In this document: positions 27,132 to 37,891 of the stretch, piece after piece
How positions within the stretch are numbered: position 1 is the stretch's first letter
Layout of the letters: every line of letters begins with the position of its first letter
From: Thermoanaerobaculia bacterium
GTDB taxonomy: Bacteria > Acidobacteriota > Thermoanaerobaculia > Multivoradales > Multivoraceae
Length of the DNA: 64,000 bases
Assembly (NCBI GenBank): GCA_022826745.1
Contig: JAJDUI010000018.1
Coordinates: 1-64,000, forward strand
Direction of reading: 5' to 3'
Position numbers and translations under genes: made by a program
Notes under the pieces: model-generated
Seen by the model: only the letters and a program-made list of their open reading frames with translations
What the model was told of the DNA's origin: nothing
The model's database searches: none

Positions 27132-29930
27132 ATGCGCATCGAGTCCCGACCCGCCCGGCTTGGCCTGACGGCTGCGCTCCTGCTCGCGACGATCCTGGTG
27201 GTCGGCCTGGGCGGCCTTTCCATGGGCCGCAAGGTGAGCTCGTTCCAGGATGTCGGTCTCGTGGTCGAAACGGCCGCCGGGGAACTGCGCGTGGTCGCCG
27301 CCGCCGACGGGTCGGAACTGCTGCCCGACGACGTCATCGTCCTGGCCAACGGCGAACCGCCGCTCTCGGCCGTCGAGCTGGAGCGCCTCCTGCGCCGGCG
27401 CGCGGAGAGCGACCTGCAGGTGCTCCGGGAGACCGACGAAGGCGAGGAGTTGGTCACGGCACTGCACCCCCTGCCCCGGCTGAGCCTGGACTGGGCCTAC
27501 ATCGCCCTCGCGCTGACCGGGATCGCCTACCTGTTGATCGGGCTCTACACCCTGAGCCGTCAGCGCAGCCGGCAGACGCTGCTGTTCCACCTCTGGGCCC
27601 TGACCTCCGCGGCCCTCTACCTGGTGACGCCGCTCGCGCCCTTCGACGCGATCGACCGCCTCTTCTACCTCGTCGACGGCGCCTGCCGGCTCCTGCTGCC
27701 GCCCCTCACGCTCCACTTCTTCCTCGTGTTCCCGGTGCGCCCGAATTCCATCTGGGCGCGCCGCGCGGTGCCCTGGCTCTACCTGCCGTCCGCCGCTCTG
27801 CTCGCGCTGCACCTCGACCAGATCTTCGGCGCCGGCCGCCTGGCCGGCGAGCTCACGGCCACCGCGCTCGAGCGTCAGGACCGTGTCGAGCTGCTCCTGC
27901 TGGTCGCCTACGCGCTGGCCGCGGCCGCGGTGCTGGGCCGCCGCCTGCTGTCCAGGCGCGACTGGGAGCAGGGACGGCAGACCCAGTGGATCGCCTTCGG
28001 CGTTGCCGGCGGCTACCTGCCGTTCCTGGTGCTGTACGTCGTGCCATTCGCCCTGGAAGTGCCCGCGCCCGGCTGGCTCGACGCCCTCGCGGTGGCGCCG
28101 CTGGCCCTGGTTCCGCTGAGCTTCGCCTACGCCCTGCTTCGCTACCGCCTCTGGGACGTGGCGGTCATCGCCCGCGATGTCGCGACCTACGCACTCACGG
28201 TGCTGCTTGCCGTGCTGGGCTTCTCGCTGCTCAGCCTGCTGATCCGCCGCGGCGTGCCCCAGGACATGGTCGTCGCCAGGGGCTTCCTGAACGCCAGCGC
28301 GCTGCTCGTCATAGGGACCCTCTCGATACCGGTCAAGCAGGGCATCGGCTCGAGTCTCCAGCGACTCCAGTACCGCGCCCAGCGCAGCCGCCGCGCGCTG
28401 CAGAGGCTCGGCGAGGAACTGCTCCACGAACGGGACCTCGGACGGCTGGCGTCGAGCCTGCTGCGAGAGCTGGAAGAAGGCCTGAGCCTGGAGCAGAGCA
28501 ACCTGTTCCTGGTCGAAGGCGACCATCTGACGCCCGTGCGGGAAGAACCCGAAGCGCCGGAGCTCCAGCTCGCCGAGGTCGACGTCTCCATCTGGGCCGA
28601 GGCCCACCGGGCCCTCGCGCGGGCGCCGCTGGCCGACGCCGCGGACAGCGGGTACCTGCGGCTGGCGGTGCTCGGCTACCACTACGTCTTCCCGCTCCAG
28701 GTGCGGGACCGGACCGTCGGTCTGCTCTACGTCGGCCGCCGCGTCGGGGGCGCGCCGCTCTCCACCGACGACCTGACGCTCATCCGCCAGCTCCTGAACC
28801 AGGCGGTGCTGGCGATCGAGAACGCGCAACTCCTCGAGCAGAGGCAGCGGCAGTTGACCCGGGTCTCCGAACTCAAGCAGTTCAGCGAGGAGATCATCGA
28901 GTCCTCTCCGGCCGGCATCGCCGTCATCGACGGCAGGGACCGGATCGTGACCGCGAACGGCGCCTTCGGGGCTCTCGTCGGCCTGCCCCGGAACGAGGCC
29001 GCCGGCCGAGGCCTCGGCGACCTGATTCCGCTCGACCTGTTTCCGCGGCAGGACGACCCGCCGGTCGAGGTCCGCTTCGAGGACCGGACCGGGACCGAGA
29101 AGTACCTCCAGTTGTCCGTCGCGGCGTTCCAGGGCGCCGCGCCCGGCGACCGGGTCGTCGTGGCCCACGACGTCACCGAGCGGGTGGCGATGAAGCGGGA
29201 GCTGGCCGAGAAGGAGCGCCTGGCGGCTCTCGGCGCGATGGCCGCCGGCGTCGCTCACGAGGTGAACACGCCCCTGACCGGAATCTCGAGCTACGCCCAG
29301 ATGCTGCTGGCGGAGACCTCCGATCAGGATCCGCGGCGGCGCCTGCTGCGCAAGGTCGAGCGCCAGACCTTCCGGGCCGCCCGCATCGTCAACACGCTGC
29401 TCGACTTCGCGCGCCGCGGCCGGCACGAACCGGCGCCCGTCGATCTGGCCTTCGTGGTCCAGGAGAGCTGCGAGGCACTGGCGGAGCGGTTGGCCGACGC
29501 CGGCGTCGAGCTCCAGGTGGACCTGGGCCCGTGCGGCAGGGACCGGGTGCCCGGCAACGAGACGGAACTGGGCCAGGTGCTCGCCAACCTGATGATCAAC
29601 GCGGTCGACGCGATGACGGAAGCCGACAGCAAGGAGAGGCGCCTCTCGCTGGCAGTCGAAGAAAACTCGGGCGACACGCTCGACGTATTCATTGACGACA
29701 CCGGGCCCGGCATTCCCGAGCAGCACCTTGAACGCGTATTCGAACCCTTCTTCTCCACCCGCAAGGCCGTTGGAGGCACCGGCCTCGGGCTCTCGATCAG
29801 CCAGGAGATCGTCCGCCGGCACGGCGGTGACCTGGTCGCCTCGAACCTTCCGTCCGGCGGCTGCCGCCTCACGCTTCGTCTGCCGATGATGCCCCGACCG
29901 CAGCCCCAGTCGAAGGAGAACGACGAATGA
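27132..29930 (+). CDS. Membrane sensor histidine kinase (PDZ-like, multi-TM, GAF, PAS, HisKA, HATPase)
   Basis: GVAHEVNTPLTGISSYAQML H-box; NLMINAVDAM N-box; DDTGPGIPEQ; GGTGLGLSISQEIV. Confidence 0.92.
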   Translation: MRIESRPARLGLTAALLLATILVVGLGGLSMGRKVSSFQDVGLVVETAAGELRVVAAADGSELLPDDVIVLANGEPPLSAVELERLLRRRAESDLQVLRETDEGEELVTALHPLPRLSLDWAYIALALTGIAYLLIGLYTLSRQRSRQTLLFHLWALTSAALYLVTPLAPFDAIDRLFYLVDGACRLLLPPLTLHFFLVFPVRPNSIWARRAVPWLYLPSAALLALHLDQIFGAGRLAGELTATALERQDRVELLLLVAYALAAAAVLGRRLLSRRDWEQGRQTQWIAFGVAGGYLPFLVLYVVPFALEVPAPGWLDALAVAPLALVPLSFAYALLRYRLWDVAVIARDVATYALTVLLAVLGFSLLSLLIRRGVPQDMVVARGFLNASALLVIGTLSIPVKQGIGSSLQRLQYRAQRSRRALQRLGEELLHERDLGRLASSLLRELEEGLSLEQSNLFLVEGDHLTPVREEPEAPELQLAEVDVSIWAEAHRALARAPLADAADSGYLRLAVLGYHYVFPLQVRDRTVGLLYVGRRVGGAPLSTDDLTLIRQLLNQAVLAIENAQLLEQRQRQLTRVSELKQFSEEIIESSPAGIAVIDGRDRIVTANGAFGALVGLPRNEAAGRGLGDLIPLDLFPRQDDPPVEVRFEDRTGTEKYLQLSVAAFQGAAPGDRVVVAHDVTERVAMKRELAEKERLAALGAMAAGVAHEVNTPLTGISSYAQMLLAETSDQDPRRRLLRKVERQTFRAARIVNTLLDFARRGRHEPAPVDLAFVVQESCEALAERLADAGVELQVDLGPCGRDRVPGNETELGQVLANLMINAVDAMTEADSKERRLSLAVEENSGDTLDVFIDDTGPGIPEQHLERVFEPFFSTRKAVGGTGLGLSISQEIVRRHGGDLVASNLPSGGCRLTLRLPMMPRPQPQSKENDE

Positions 29931-31306
29931 ACATCCTCATCGTCGACGACGAAGAGGTCCTGCAGGACGTCCTCACCGCCCTCATCCGGCAGGAGGGGCA
30001 CCATCCGATCTGCTGCGCCACCGGCCAGGAGGCCTTGACCGTGCTCGCCCAGGAGGAGATCGACCTGGTGCTGCTCGACCTGATGTTGCCGGACATGAAC
30101 GGCCGGGAGGTGATGCGCCGCATCCGCCAGAGCGACCCGGACCAGGTCGTTGTCGTGATCACCGCCTACTCCTCGATCGAGGGCGCGATCGAAGCGATGC
30201 GCGAGGGCGCGTTCCACTACCTGCCCAAGCCGTTCAAGAACGAAGAGGTCCGGCTCACCATCCGCCAGGGCCTGGAGCGCCGCCGCCTGACCGCCGAGAA
30301 CCGGGATCTCAAGGAGCAACTCCGTGAGCGCCAGGGCTTCGACAGCATCATCGGCAAGAGCCGGCCGATCCGCCAGGTCTTCGACCTGATCCGCCGGGCC
30401 GCGCCGTCCAAGAGCAACATCCTGATCCGCGGCGAGAGCGGCACCGGCAAGGAACTCGTCGCCAAGTCGATCCACAACAACTCGAAGCGCAGGGACGGAC
30501 CGTTCGTCACCGTGAACTCCGGATCGATGCCCAGCGAACTCCTGGAGAGCACCCTGTTCGGCCACGTCAAGGGGGCCTTCACCGGCGCCGTGTCGCACAA
30601 GAAGGGCCTGTTCGAGGTCGCCCACGGGGGCACGATCTTCTTCGACGAGATCGGGAACATCCCGCCGGACACCCAGTCCAAGCTGCTGCGCGTGATCCAG
30701 GAGAAGGAGTTCATGCGCCTCGGCGGGCTCGAGACCCTGCGCGCCGACGTCCGCCTGGTCGCGGCGACGAACGCCGACCTGGAGGAGCGCGTGACGAAGG
30801 GCGAGTTTCGCGAAGACCTCTACTACCGGCTGAACGTGATCACGATCCAGCTTCCGCCCCTGTCCAGGCGGGTCGAGGACATCCCCCTGATCTCCCAGCA
30901 CTTCCTCCGCATGTACTCGAACGAGAACGAGAAGGCCCCCCGCCGCCTCACCCCCGAAGCGATGGACGTCCTGATGGCCCACCGCTGGCCCGGCAACGTC
31001 CGGGAGCTGGAGAACGTGATCGAGAGAGCCGTCGTGCTCTCGACCGGCGAGGAGATCGGCCTCGACCTGCTGCCAGCCGGCCTCCGCGAAGGCGGCGCGA
31101 CGGTGCCGGCGCCGGCGACGCTCCCGAAGACGGGCATCTCCTTCAAGGAGGCGGTCAGCGCCTACGAGCGGGAACTGATCGTCCGGGCGTTGCAGGCCTG
31201 CGGCGGCGTCCAGAAGCGCGCCGCCGAGCGGCTCAAGGTCAAGCCCACGACGCTTCACGAGATGATGAAGCGCCTGCAGGTGACGATCGAGAGCCGCGCG
31301 AGTTAG
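29927..31306 (+). CDS. Sigma-54-dependent response regulator (NtrC family)
   Basis: ILIVDDEEVLQDVL receiver; GESGTGKELVAKSIH Walker A; GAFTGA sigma-54 loop; Fis-type HTH. ATGA overlap with the kinase. Confidence 0.95.
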   Translation: MNILIVDDEEVLQDVLTALIRQEGHHPICCATGQEALTVLAQEEIDLVLLDLMLPDMNGREVMRRIRQSDPDQVVVVITAYSSIEGAIEAMREGAFHYLPKPFKNEEVRLTIRQGLERRRLTAENRDLKEQLRERQGFDSIIGKSRPIRQVFDLIRRAAPSKSNILIRGESGTGKELVAKSIHNNSKRRDGPFVTVNSGSMPSELLESTLFGHVKGAFTGAVSHKKGLFEVAHGGTIFFDEIGNIPPDTQSKLLRVIQEKEFMRLGGLETLRADVRLVAATNADLEERVTKGEFREDLYYRLNVITIQLPPLSRRVEDIPLISQHFLRMYSNENEKAPRRLTPEAMDVLMAHRWPGNVRELENVIERAVVLSTGEEIGLDLLPAGLREGGATVPAPATLPKTGISFKEAVSAYERELIVRALQACGGVQKRAAERLKVKPTTLHEMMKRLQVTIESRAS

Positions 31307-31311
31307 CAGGA

Positions 31312-31380
31312 CGGTCGGCCTTCGGCCGGCGCCTTTCGGCCGCCTTCGGCGGCGGCGGGTCAGAAGACCCGCGCACCCAG
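31312..31380. repeat. A-type half-element (A-)
   Basis: cggtcggccttcggccggcgcctttcggccgccttcggcggcggcgggtcagaagacccgcgcacccag. Confidence 0.9.
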
Positions 31381-31400
31381 TGTCGCCTCGGCGCAGGCCG

Positions 31401-32282
31401 TCAGGGCTGGACGAGGTCCTCGTACGCCTCGGGCCGGCGGTCGCGGTAGAACTGCCACACCGAGCGCACCTCGTCGATCAGCCCGAGGTCGAGGTCGGCG
31501 ACCAGGAGTTCGTCCTGGTCCTTTGACGCCTGGGCGAGGATCTCCCCTCTCGGGCTGACGAAGTAGCTGCTGCCGTAGAAGGAGCCGAGGTCCCACGGCT
31601 TCTCCGTGCCGACCCGGTTGACGCAGCCCATGAAGTAGCCGTTCGCGACCGCGTGGGCCGGCTGCTCGATCGTCCACAGGTGGTCGGAGAGGCCGGCGAC
31701 GGTGGCCGACGGGTTGTAGACGATCTCCGCGCCGGCGAGGCCCAGGGCCCGCGCCCCTTCGGGGAAGTGGCGGTCGTAACAGATGTAGACGCCGATCCGT
31801 CCGAATGCCGTGTCGAACACCGGGTAGCCCAGGTTGCCCGGGCGGAAGAAGTACTTCTCCCAGAAGCCGGCCACCTGCGGGATGTGGGTCTTGCGGTACT
31901 TGCCGAGGTAGCTGCCGTCGGCGTCGATCACGGCGGCCGTGTTGTACAGAACGCCCGCCGTCTCCCGCTCGTAGACCGGGACGACGATCACCATGCCGAA
32001 CTTGCGGGCGTACTCCGCCATCCGCTCCGTGGCCGGGCCGGGAACCGGCTCCGCGGCCGCGAACCAGCTCGAGTCCTGGCCGGGGCAGAAGTACGGCGTG
32101 TTGAACACCTCCTGCAGACAGAGAACCTGGACGCCCTGGCGGCCCGCCTCCTCGATCCAGGGGATGTGCTTCGCCGTCATCGCCTCGACCGTCGCGGCGA
32201 CCTCCTCGGCCGACGCGCCGTCGCCGCAGGTGCCGTCCGGCAGCGACATCTGGATCAGGCCGGACTTCAAGATTCTGCTCAT
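31401..32282 (-). CDS. Carbon-nitrogen hydrolase (beta-ureidopropionase/N-carbamoylputrescine amidase-like)
   Basis: CLQEVFNTPYFCP, KYRKTHIPQV, GVYICYDRHFPEGARAL (nitrilase Glu-Lys-Cys). Confidence 0.88.
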   Translation of the reverse strand: MSRILKSGLIQMSLPDGTCGDGASAEEVAATVEAMTAKHIPWIEEAGRQGVQVLCLQEVFNTPYFCPGQDSSWFAAAEPVPGPATERMAEYARKFGMVIVVPVYERETAGVLYNTAAVIDADGSYLGKYRKTHIPQVAGFWEKYFFRPGNLGYPVFDTAFGRIGVYICYDRHFPEGARALGLAGAEIVYNPSATVAGLSDHLWTIEQPAHAVANGYFMGCVNRVGTEKPWDLGSFYGSSYFVSPRGEILAQASKDQDELLVADLDLGLIDEVRSVWQFYRDRRPEAYEDLVQP

Positions 32283-32290
32283 GTCATCTC

Positions 32291-33685
<1,395 letters not shown>

Positions 33686-33734
33686 GGTTCCTCCTCGCCG
33701 GCCGTGGCCCGTCGGATCCCCAGCACTCTAACCG

Positions 33735-35807
33735 TCAGTCGCTCACGGGGCTCCGAACCCGGTGGCGCTCGAACCACTCCAGGACGTTCGCGACCTTGGC
33801 GATCAGGTTGGACGGACTGCTGCTCGCGATGCCGTGCCAGGCGTTCTGAATCCGCACCATCTGCGTCGGCACCTTTCGGATCTTCAGCGCCTGGTAGTAC
33901 TGCTCGGTCTGTCCCATCGGCGTGCGCAGGTCCTGTTCCCCGGTGATCAGCATCGTCGGCGTCATGACGTTGCCGACGAGGGAGAGGGGCGAGCGGGCCC
34001 AGTAGTGCTCCAGCATGCCGTCCTCCCACACCGGGCCGGGGAACCAGTACTGGTAGTAGGACGCGTACCCGTCCGACGTGAGCGAGAAGCTGATCCAGTC
34101 GATGACCGGCTTCTGTGACACGGCCGCGGCAAAGCGGTCGGTCTTCCCGACGATCCACGCCGTCAGCACTCCCCCGCCACTGCCGCCGGTGACCATCAGA
34201 TTGTCCTCGTCGACGTAGCCCAGCTCGATCACGGCATCGACGCCCGACATCAGGTCGTCGTAGTCGCGGCCCGGATAGGCGTGGTGGATCAGGTTGCCGA
34301 ACTCCTCGCCATAGCTCGTGCTGCCGCGGGGGTTGGTGTAGAAGACGACGTAGCCCGCCGCCGCGTAGAACTGGACCTCGGCCGCGAAGCGCGGGCCGTA
34401 GTTGGCGAACGGCCCGCCGTGTATCTCAAGAACGAGCGGGTACTTGCGAGAGGGGTCGAAGTCCGGGGGCTTGGCGATCCAGCCGTGCACGGGGCGGCCG
34501 TCGTGCGAGGATTCCCACCAGATCTCCTCGACCGGGGCAAGCTCCTTGTGGGCAAGAAGGTCCTCGTTGAGGCCGGTGATCCGGCGCGGTCCGCTCCCCG
34601 CCCGGCCGACGGCGACATCGGCCGGGCGCGCCGGCGAATTGACGGTGAAGGCAAAGCTCCCGTCGCGAGCCACGGTGTAGGAGCCGCCGCCGTAGGGTCG
34701 CCCGAGGGCGACGCCGCCCAGGTCGGCGGCAAGGTCCGTGACTTCGCCGTCGAGGGTGATGTTCGCGACCCTGGTCGTGCCCTGGTCGTCGTACTGGATG
34801 AAGAGAGAGCGACCATCCGCGGCCCAGTTGAGGTTGCCCACGTCACGGTCCAGGTCGCCGACGCGGCGGGCGCCGCCGCCGTCCCGATCCATGACGTACA
34901 GGCGGGAGACCTGGTAGCCCTGATGGCGATCGTCGAAGCCCGTGTACGCGATCCGGGAACCGTCGGGCGACACCGCCGGGCCGCCATCCGGGCCGAAGCG
35001 GTCCGTAAGCTGGCGAAGCTCCCGCGTCTCGACCGCCACCTCGAAGACTTCGCTGTCCCGGATGTCGAAGTCGGGGTCGCCGCGGTTGGCGCTGAAGACG
35101 ATCGAGCGGGAGTCGGGCGACCAGGACAGTCCGCCGCCGTGATCGTACGCACCGTTCGTCAACTGGCGCGGCGTGCCCCCATCCGCGGGCAGAACGAAGA
35201 CGTGGGTGTTCCCGTCCGGCACGTATCCGCGGCCGTCCGCCCGGTAGCGGAGCTTCGAGATCACACGTGCCGGCGTCGTCCACTCGGCGCCCTCGGGCCT
35301 GGAAGGCATCTTCGCGAAGGCCGAGGCCGGTTCGGGCACGAACATCGTCATGGCGATCCAGTTCCCGTCGGGCGACCAGGCGATGTTCCCGGGGGACTCG
35401 GTCACGTTCGTGAGTTCCGCCGTCTGGCCGGTGTCCATCCAGCGCACGAACAGTTGGTTCGCGCCTCCACTCGAGCCCACATACAGCAGGCGGTCTCCGT
35501 CGGGAGACCAGCGCGGCGAGCTCACCGAGCCGCTTCCGTCCGTGATCGCACGGTGATCCGAGCCGTCCGCGTCGATTACCCACAGCGCGGAGCGCGACCT
35601 GTCCGTCATGACGTCGAAGCCGCGCCGGACGTACACGACCCGGTCGCCGTCGGGCGATATGCGGGGGTCGTCGGCAACCTCCATTTCGAAGACATCCAGG
35701 TACTGGAGCCGGTCGGGGTCGGCAGCCTCTTCGTTGACCTGGCCGACCAGCGGCCCGGTCGCGAGAGCGAAAGCGAGAGCGAACAGCGATCCGTGTTTCT
35801 TCGTCAT
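33735..35807 (-). CDS. S9-family prolyl oligopeptidase with WD40-like propeller
   Basis: Signal peptide; multiple SPDG(D/N) repeats; MVTGGSGGGVLTAWIVG nucleophile elbow. Start at ATG 35807. Confidence 0.9.
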   Translation of the reverse strand: MTKKHGSLFALAFALATGPLVGQVNEEAADPDRLQYLDVFEMEVADDPRISPDGDRVVYVRRGFDVMTDRSRSALWVIDADGSDHRAITDGSGSVSSPRWSPDGDRLLYVGSSGGANQLFVRWMDTGQTAELTNVTESPGNIAWSPDGNWIAMTMFVPEPASAFAKMPSRPEGAEWTTPARVISKLRYRADGRGYVPDGNTHVFVLPADGGTPRQLTNGAYDHGGGLSWSPDSRSIVFSANRGDPDFDIRDSEVFEVAVETRELRQLTDRFGPDGGPAVSPDGSRIAYTGFDDRHQGYQVSRLYVMDRDGGGARRVGDLDRDVGNLNWAADGRSLFIQYDDQGTTRVANITLDGEVTDLAADLGGVALGRPYGGGSYTVARDGSFAFTVNSPARPADVAVGRAGSGPRRITGLNEDLLAHKELAPVEEIWWESSHDGRPVHGWIAKPPDFDPSRKYPLVLEIHGGPFANYGPRFAAEVQFYAAAGYVVFYTNPRGSTSYGEEFGNLIHHAYPGRDYDDLMSGVDAVIELGYVDEDNLMVTGGSGGGVLTAWIVGKTDRFAAAVSQKPVIDWISFSLTSDGYASYYQYWFPGPVWEDGMLEHYWARSPLSLVGNVMTPTMLITGEQDLRTPMGQTEQYYQALKIRKVPTQMVRIQNAWHGIASSSPSNLIAKVANVLEWFERHRVRSPVSD

Positions 35808-36460
35808 CAGGCGAAGACGCGCGGCTCGAAGTCCTCGGCGTTGACGATCGAGGCGCTGTCGCCGGTGGCCCGGATGACGAAGAAACCCTGCCGTTCGGCG
35901 TGGAGGGCCACCCCGTCCGCCGCCTGAAGAAAGGCCATCGCGCCGTATACCTTGCGGTCGCGGTACTCGGACCACCACTCCTTGAAACGGCCCAGCTTGG
36001 ACCGGAACCGCCTGACGTCCTCCGGGCGAAGCGTCGTCTTGACCTCGACCACGACGATCTCCTCGCCGTTGACCGCCAGGATGTCCACCTCGTAGCTCTC
36101 GCCGCCTCGCCTCTCCAGAGTGCGCTGCGCGAGACGCTGAACGCGGATGCCCCGGCCGTCCAGCAACCTGACCAGGTCGCCGCTGACCAGGCTCTCCATC
36201 AGCTTGCCCCACTGCGTCGTGAACAGGTCCTCCGCCTTCTTCAGACGACGGTCCGTTTCCCGCATCTGCCGGTCCGTCTCCCGCATCTGCCGATCCGTCT
36301 CCTTCATGGACCGGGCCGTCTCCTGTATCTGCTCGTCTGTCTTTCTCTGGGACTTCCTGAATTCCCTGAAGCTCTCCGTGATCGCCTCGATGTCCCGGGT
36401 CAGAGCCCGCAACCGCTCGAGCGTTGGTTCTTGGCCGCGCTCTTCGTGGGGGGTGGTCAT
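35807..36460 (-). CDS. DUF3782-like coiled-coil plus PD-(D/E)XK-type nuclease-fold protein
   Basis: Heptad coiled coil KETDRQMRETDRQMRETDRRLKKAE followed by EVDILAVNGEEIVVVEVKTTL (D...ExK). Confidence 0.7.
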   Translation of the reverse strand: MTTPHEERGQEPTLERLRALTRDIEAITESFREFRKSQRKTDEQIQETARSMKETDRQMRETDRQMRETDRRLKKAEDLFTTQWGKLMESLVSGDLVRLLDGRGIRVQRLAQRTLERRGGESYEVDILAVNGEEIVVVEVKTTLRPEDVRRFRSKLGRFKEWWSEYRDRKVYGAMAFLQAADGVALHAERQGFFVIRATGDSASIVNAEDFEPRVFA

Positions 36461-36584
36461 GTTCGGTCGTCGCCTTTCTTCGGTCGTGGCGCCAGGGCGC
36501 CGTGAAGCGGTGGGACCTGCAAGCAAGGAGGCCTCAGGGGCAACGCCGCGCAAAGCCGGCAAGGGGCTCAGGAGAATAGCAGCG

Positions 36585-37835
36585 CTAACGTTCGTGTTCG
36601 CCGTCCACCTCGACCAGCTCGAAGAAGCCGAACATCATCTCGTCGGTGGACTGAAGCCCGAAGGCGACGTCGCGGGTCGGGTCGGGGTTGTTCGGGTTCG
36701 CCCCGGAGTTGTCGTAGACGGCGACGATCTCGATGACGGTCCCCGCCGGCACGAGCTTGGGCTTCTCAGGGTAGTAGAAGAGCTGCCAGTTGAAGTCGTA
36801 CTCGGGTACTTCCAGGAGCAACTCCGAGTCGCCATCCGGGTAGTGCGCCGTGTAGGACATCCGCTTGCCGCGCAGGTGCATGTGCGGCAGGTAGGAGACG
36901 ATCATCGAATCGCGCACGATCTCGTGCCGGTACTCGACCCGGTGGTCGGGCGCACCCGCCGGAATCAGGAAGTCCATCTCGCCGGCGATCACGGCCTGGA
37001 TCTCCGAGCGCAGCTCGCCTTCACCGAAGTGGAGGCCGATGAGCGTCCGGTCGGTCTGCTCTTCGCCGTTCGGGTGGTAGTGCTGGTTCATGACGACGAC
37101 AGCGCCGGGTTCGATCCAGCGCCCGGTGCCCTGCGGGAACTCGGTCGGCGCGGTTCCAGCGCCCCACATCGCCAGCACGTTGAAGTAGCCGCGACCGTCG
37201 ACCGAGCCGCTGGCGCGCAGCGCTTCCCTGGGGGTCAGCGGCACGCCGTCCTCCACCATGCCGGTGAAGTCGGCCTTGAAGGCAAGCTGGTGGTGATTCA
37301 CCTGGGGCGCGCCGGGCCGAAACTCGACCGCGCGGATCCAGCGACGCTCGCGGATGTCGATGGTCACGAACTGGTTCAGGAACAGATCGGGGCCATCGGC
37401 GGGCACGGTGACGGCGGGCAGTTCGATCACGTAGTCCGGTTCGCCGAGCTGCCAGCCTTCCGTGAACTCGGGCGGCGCCGGCATGGATGCCGGATCGCCG
37501 GGCGGGGCGCCCCCTTCGACCCAGGCGACAAGCGTGCCGACCTCTTCCTCGGAGAGCGAAGGATCGTTCGCCCATTCGCCGTGGGCGGGGCTCGCGAACC
37601 ACGGCGGCATCTGGCGGCTTGCCACGACTCTCGCGATGGAGCGCGCCCAGGGTCGTGCCTCGCGATAGGTCATGAGCGACATCGGCGCTATCTCGCCGGG
37701 TCGATGGCAAGACACGCAGTGCCGGTTGAGGATCGGGGCCACATCGCGGCTGAACGTGACTTCGGCCGCGGGCGCCGGGGCAGCCGCGAGAGGGAGTGCG
37801 GCCAGGGGGAGTCGGTTGAGGAAGAGTCTCAGCAT
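36585..37835 (-). CDS. Copper type II ascorbate-dependent monooxygenase-like protein with c-type heme motif
   Basis: CVSCHRPGEIAPMSLMTYREARPWARSIARVVASRQMPPW; HYHPNGEEQTDRTLIGLHF; PHMHLRGKRM. Confidence 0.75.
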   Translation of the reverse strand: MLRLFLNRLPLAALPLAAAPAPAAEVTFSRDVAPILNRHCVSCHRPGEIAPMSLMTYREARPWARSIARVVASRQMPPWFASPAHGEWANDPSLSEEEVGTLVAWVEGGAPPGDPASMPAPPEFTEGWQLGEPDYVIELPAVTVPADGPDLFLNQFVTIDIRERRWIRAVEFRPGAPQVNHHQLAFKADFTGMVEDGVPLTPREALRASGSVDGRGYFNVLAMWGAGTAPTEFPQGTGRWIEPGAVVVMNQHYHPNGEEQTDRTLIGLHFGEGELRSEIQAVIAGEMDFLIPAGAPDHRVEYRHEIVRDSMIVSYLPHMHLRGKRMSYTAHYPDGDSELLLEVPEYDFNWQLFYYPEKPKLVPAGTVIEIVAVYDNSGANPNNPDPTRDVAFGLQSTDEMMFGFFELVEVDGEHER

Positions 37836-37891
37836 TGCCGCGCCTCAAAGGGGCATTCGGGGGAACGTCACTTGCACCCTAGACAACAAGG

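Noticed and set aside
26640-29822. 1060-aa minus-strand ORF
   Set aside because: Antisense to a well-supported histidine kinase gene.
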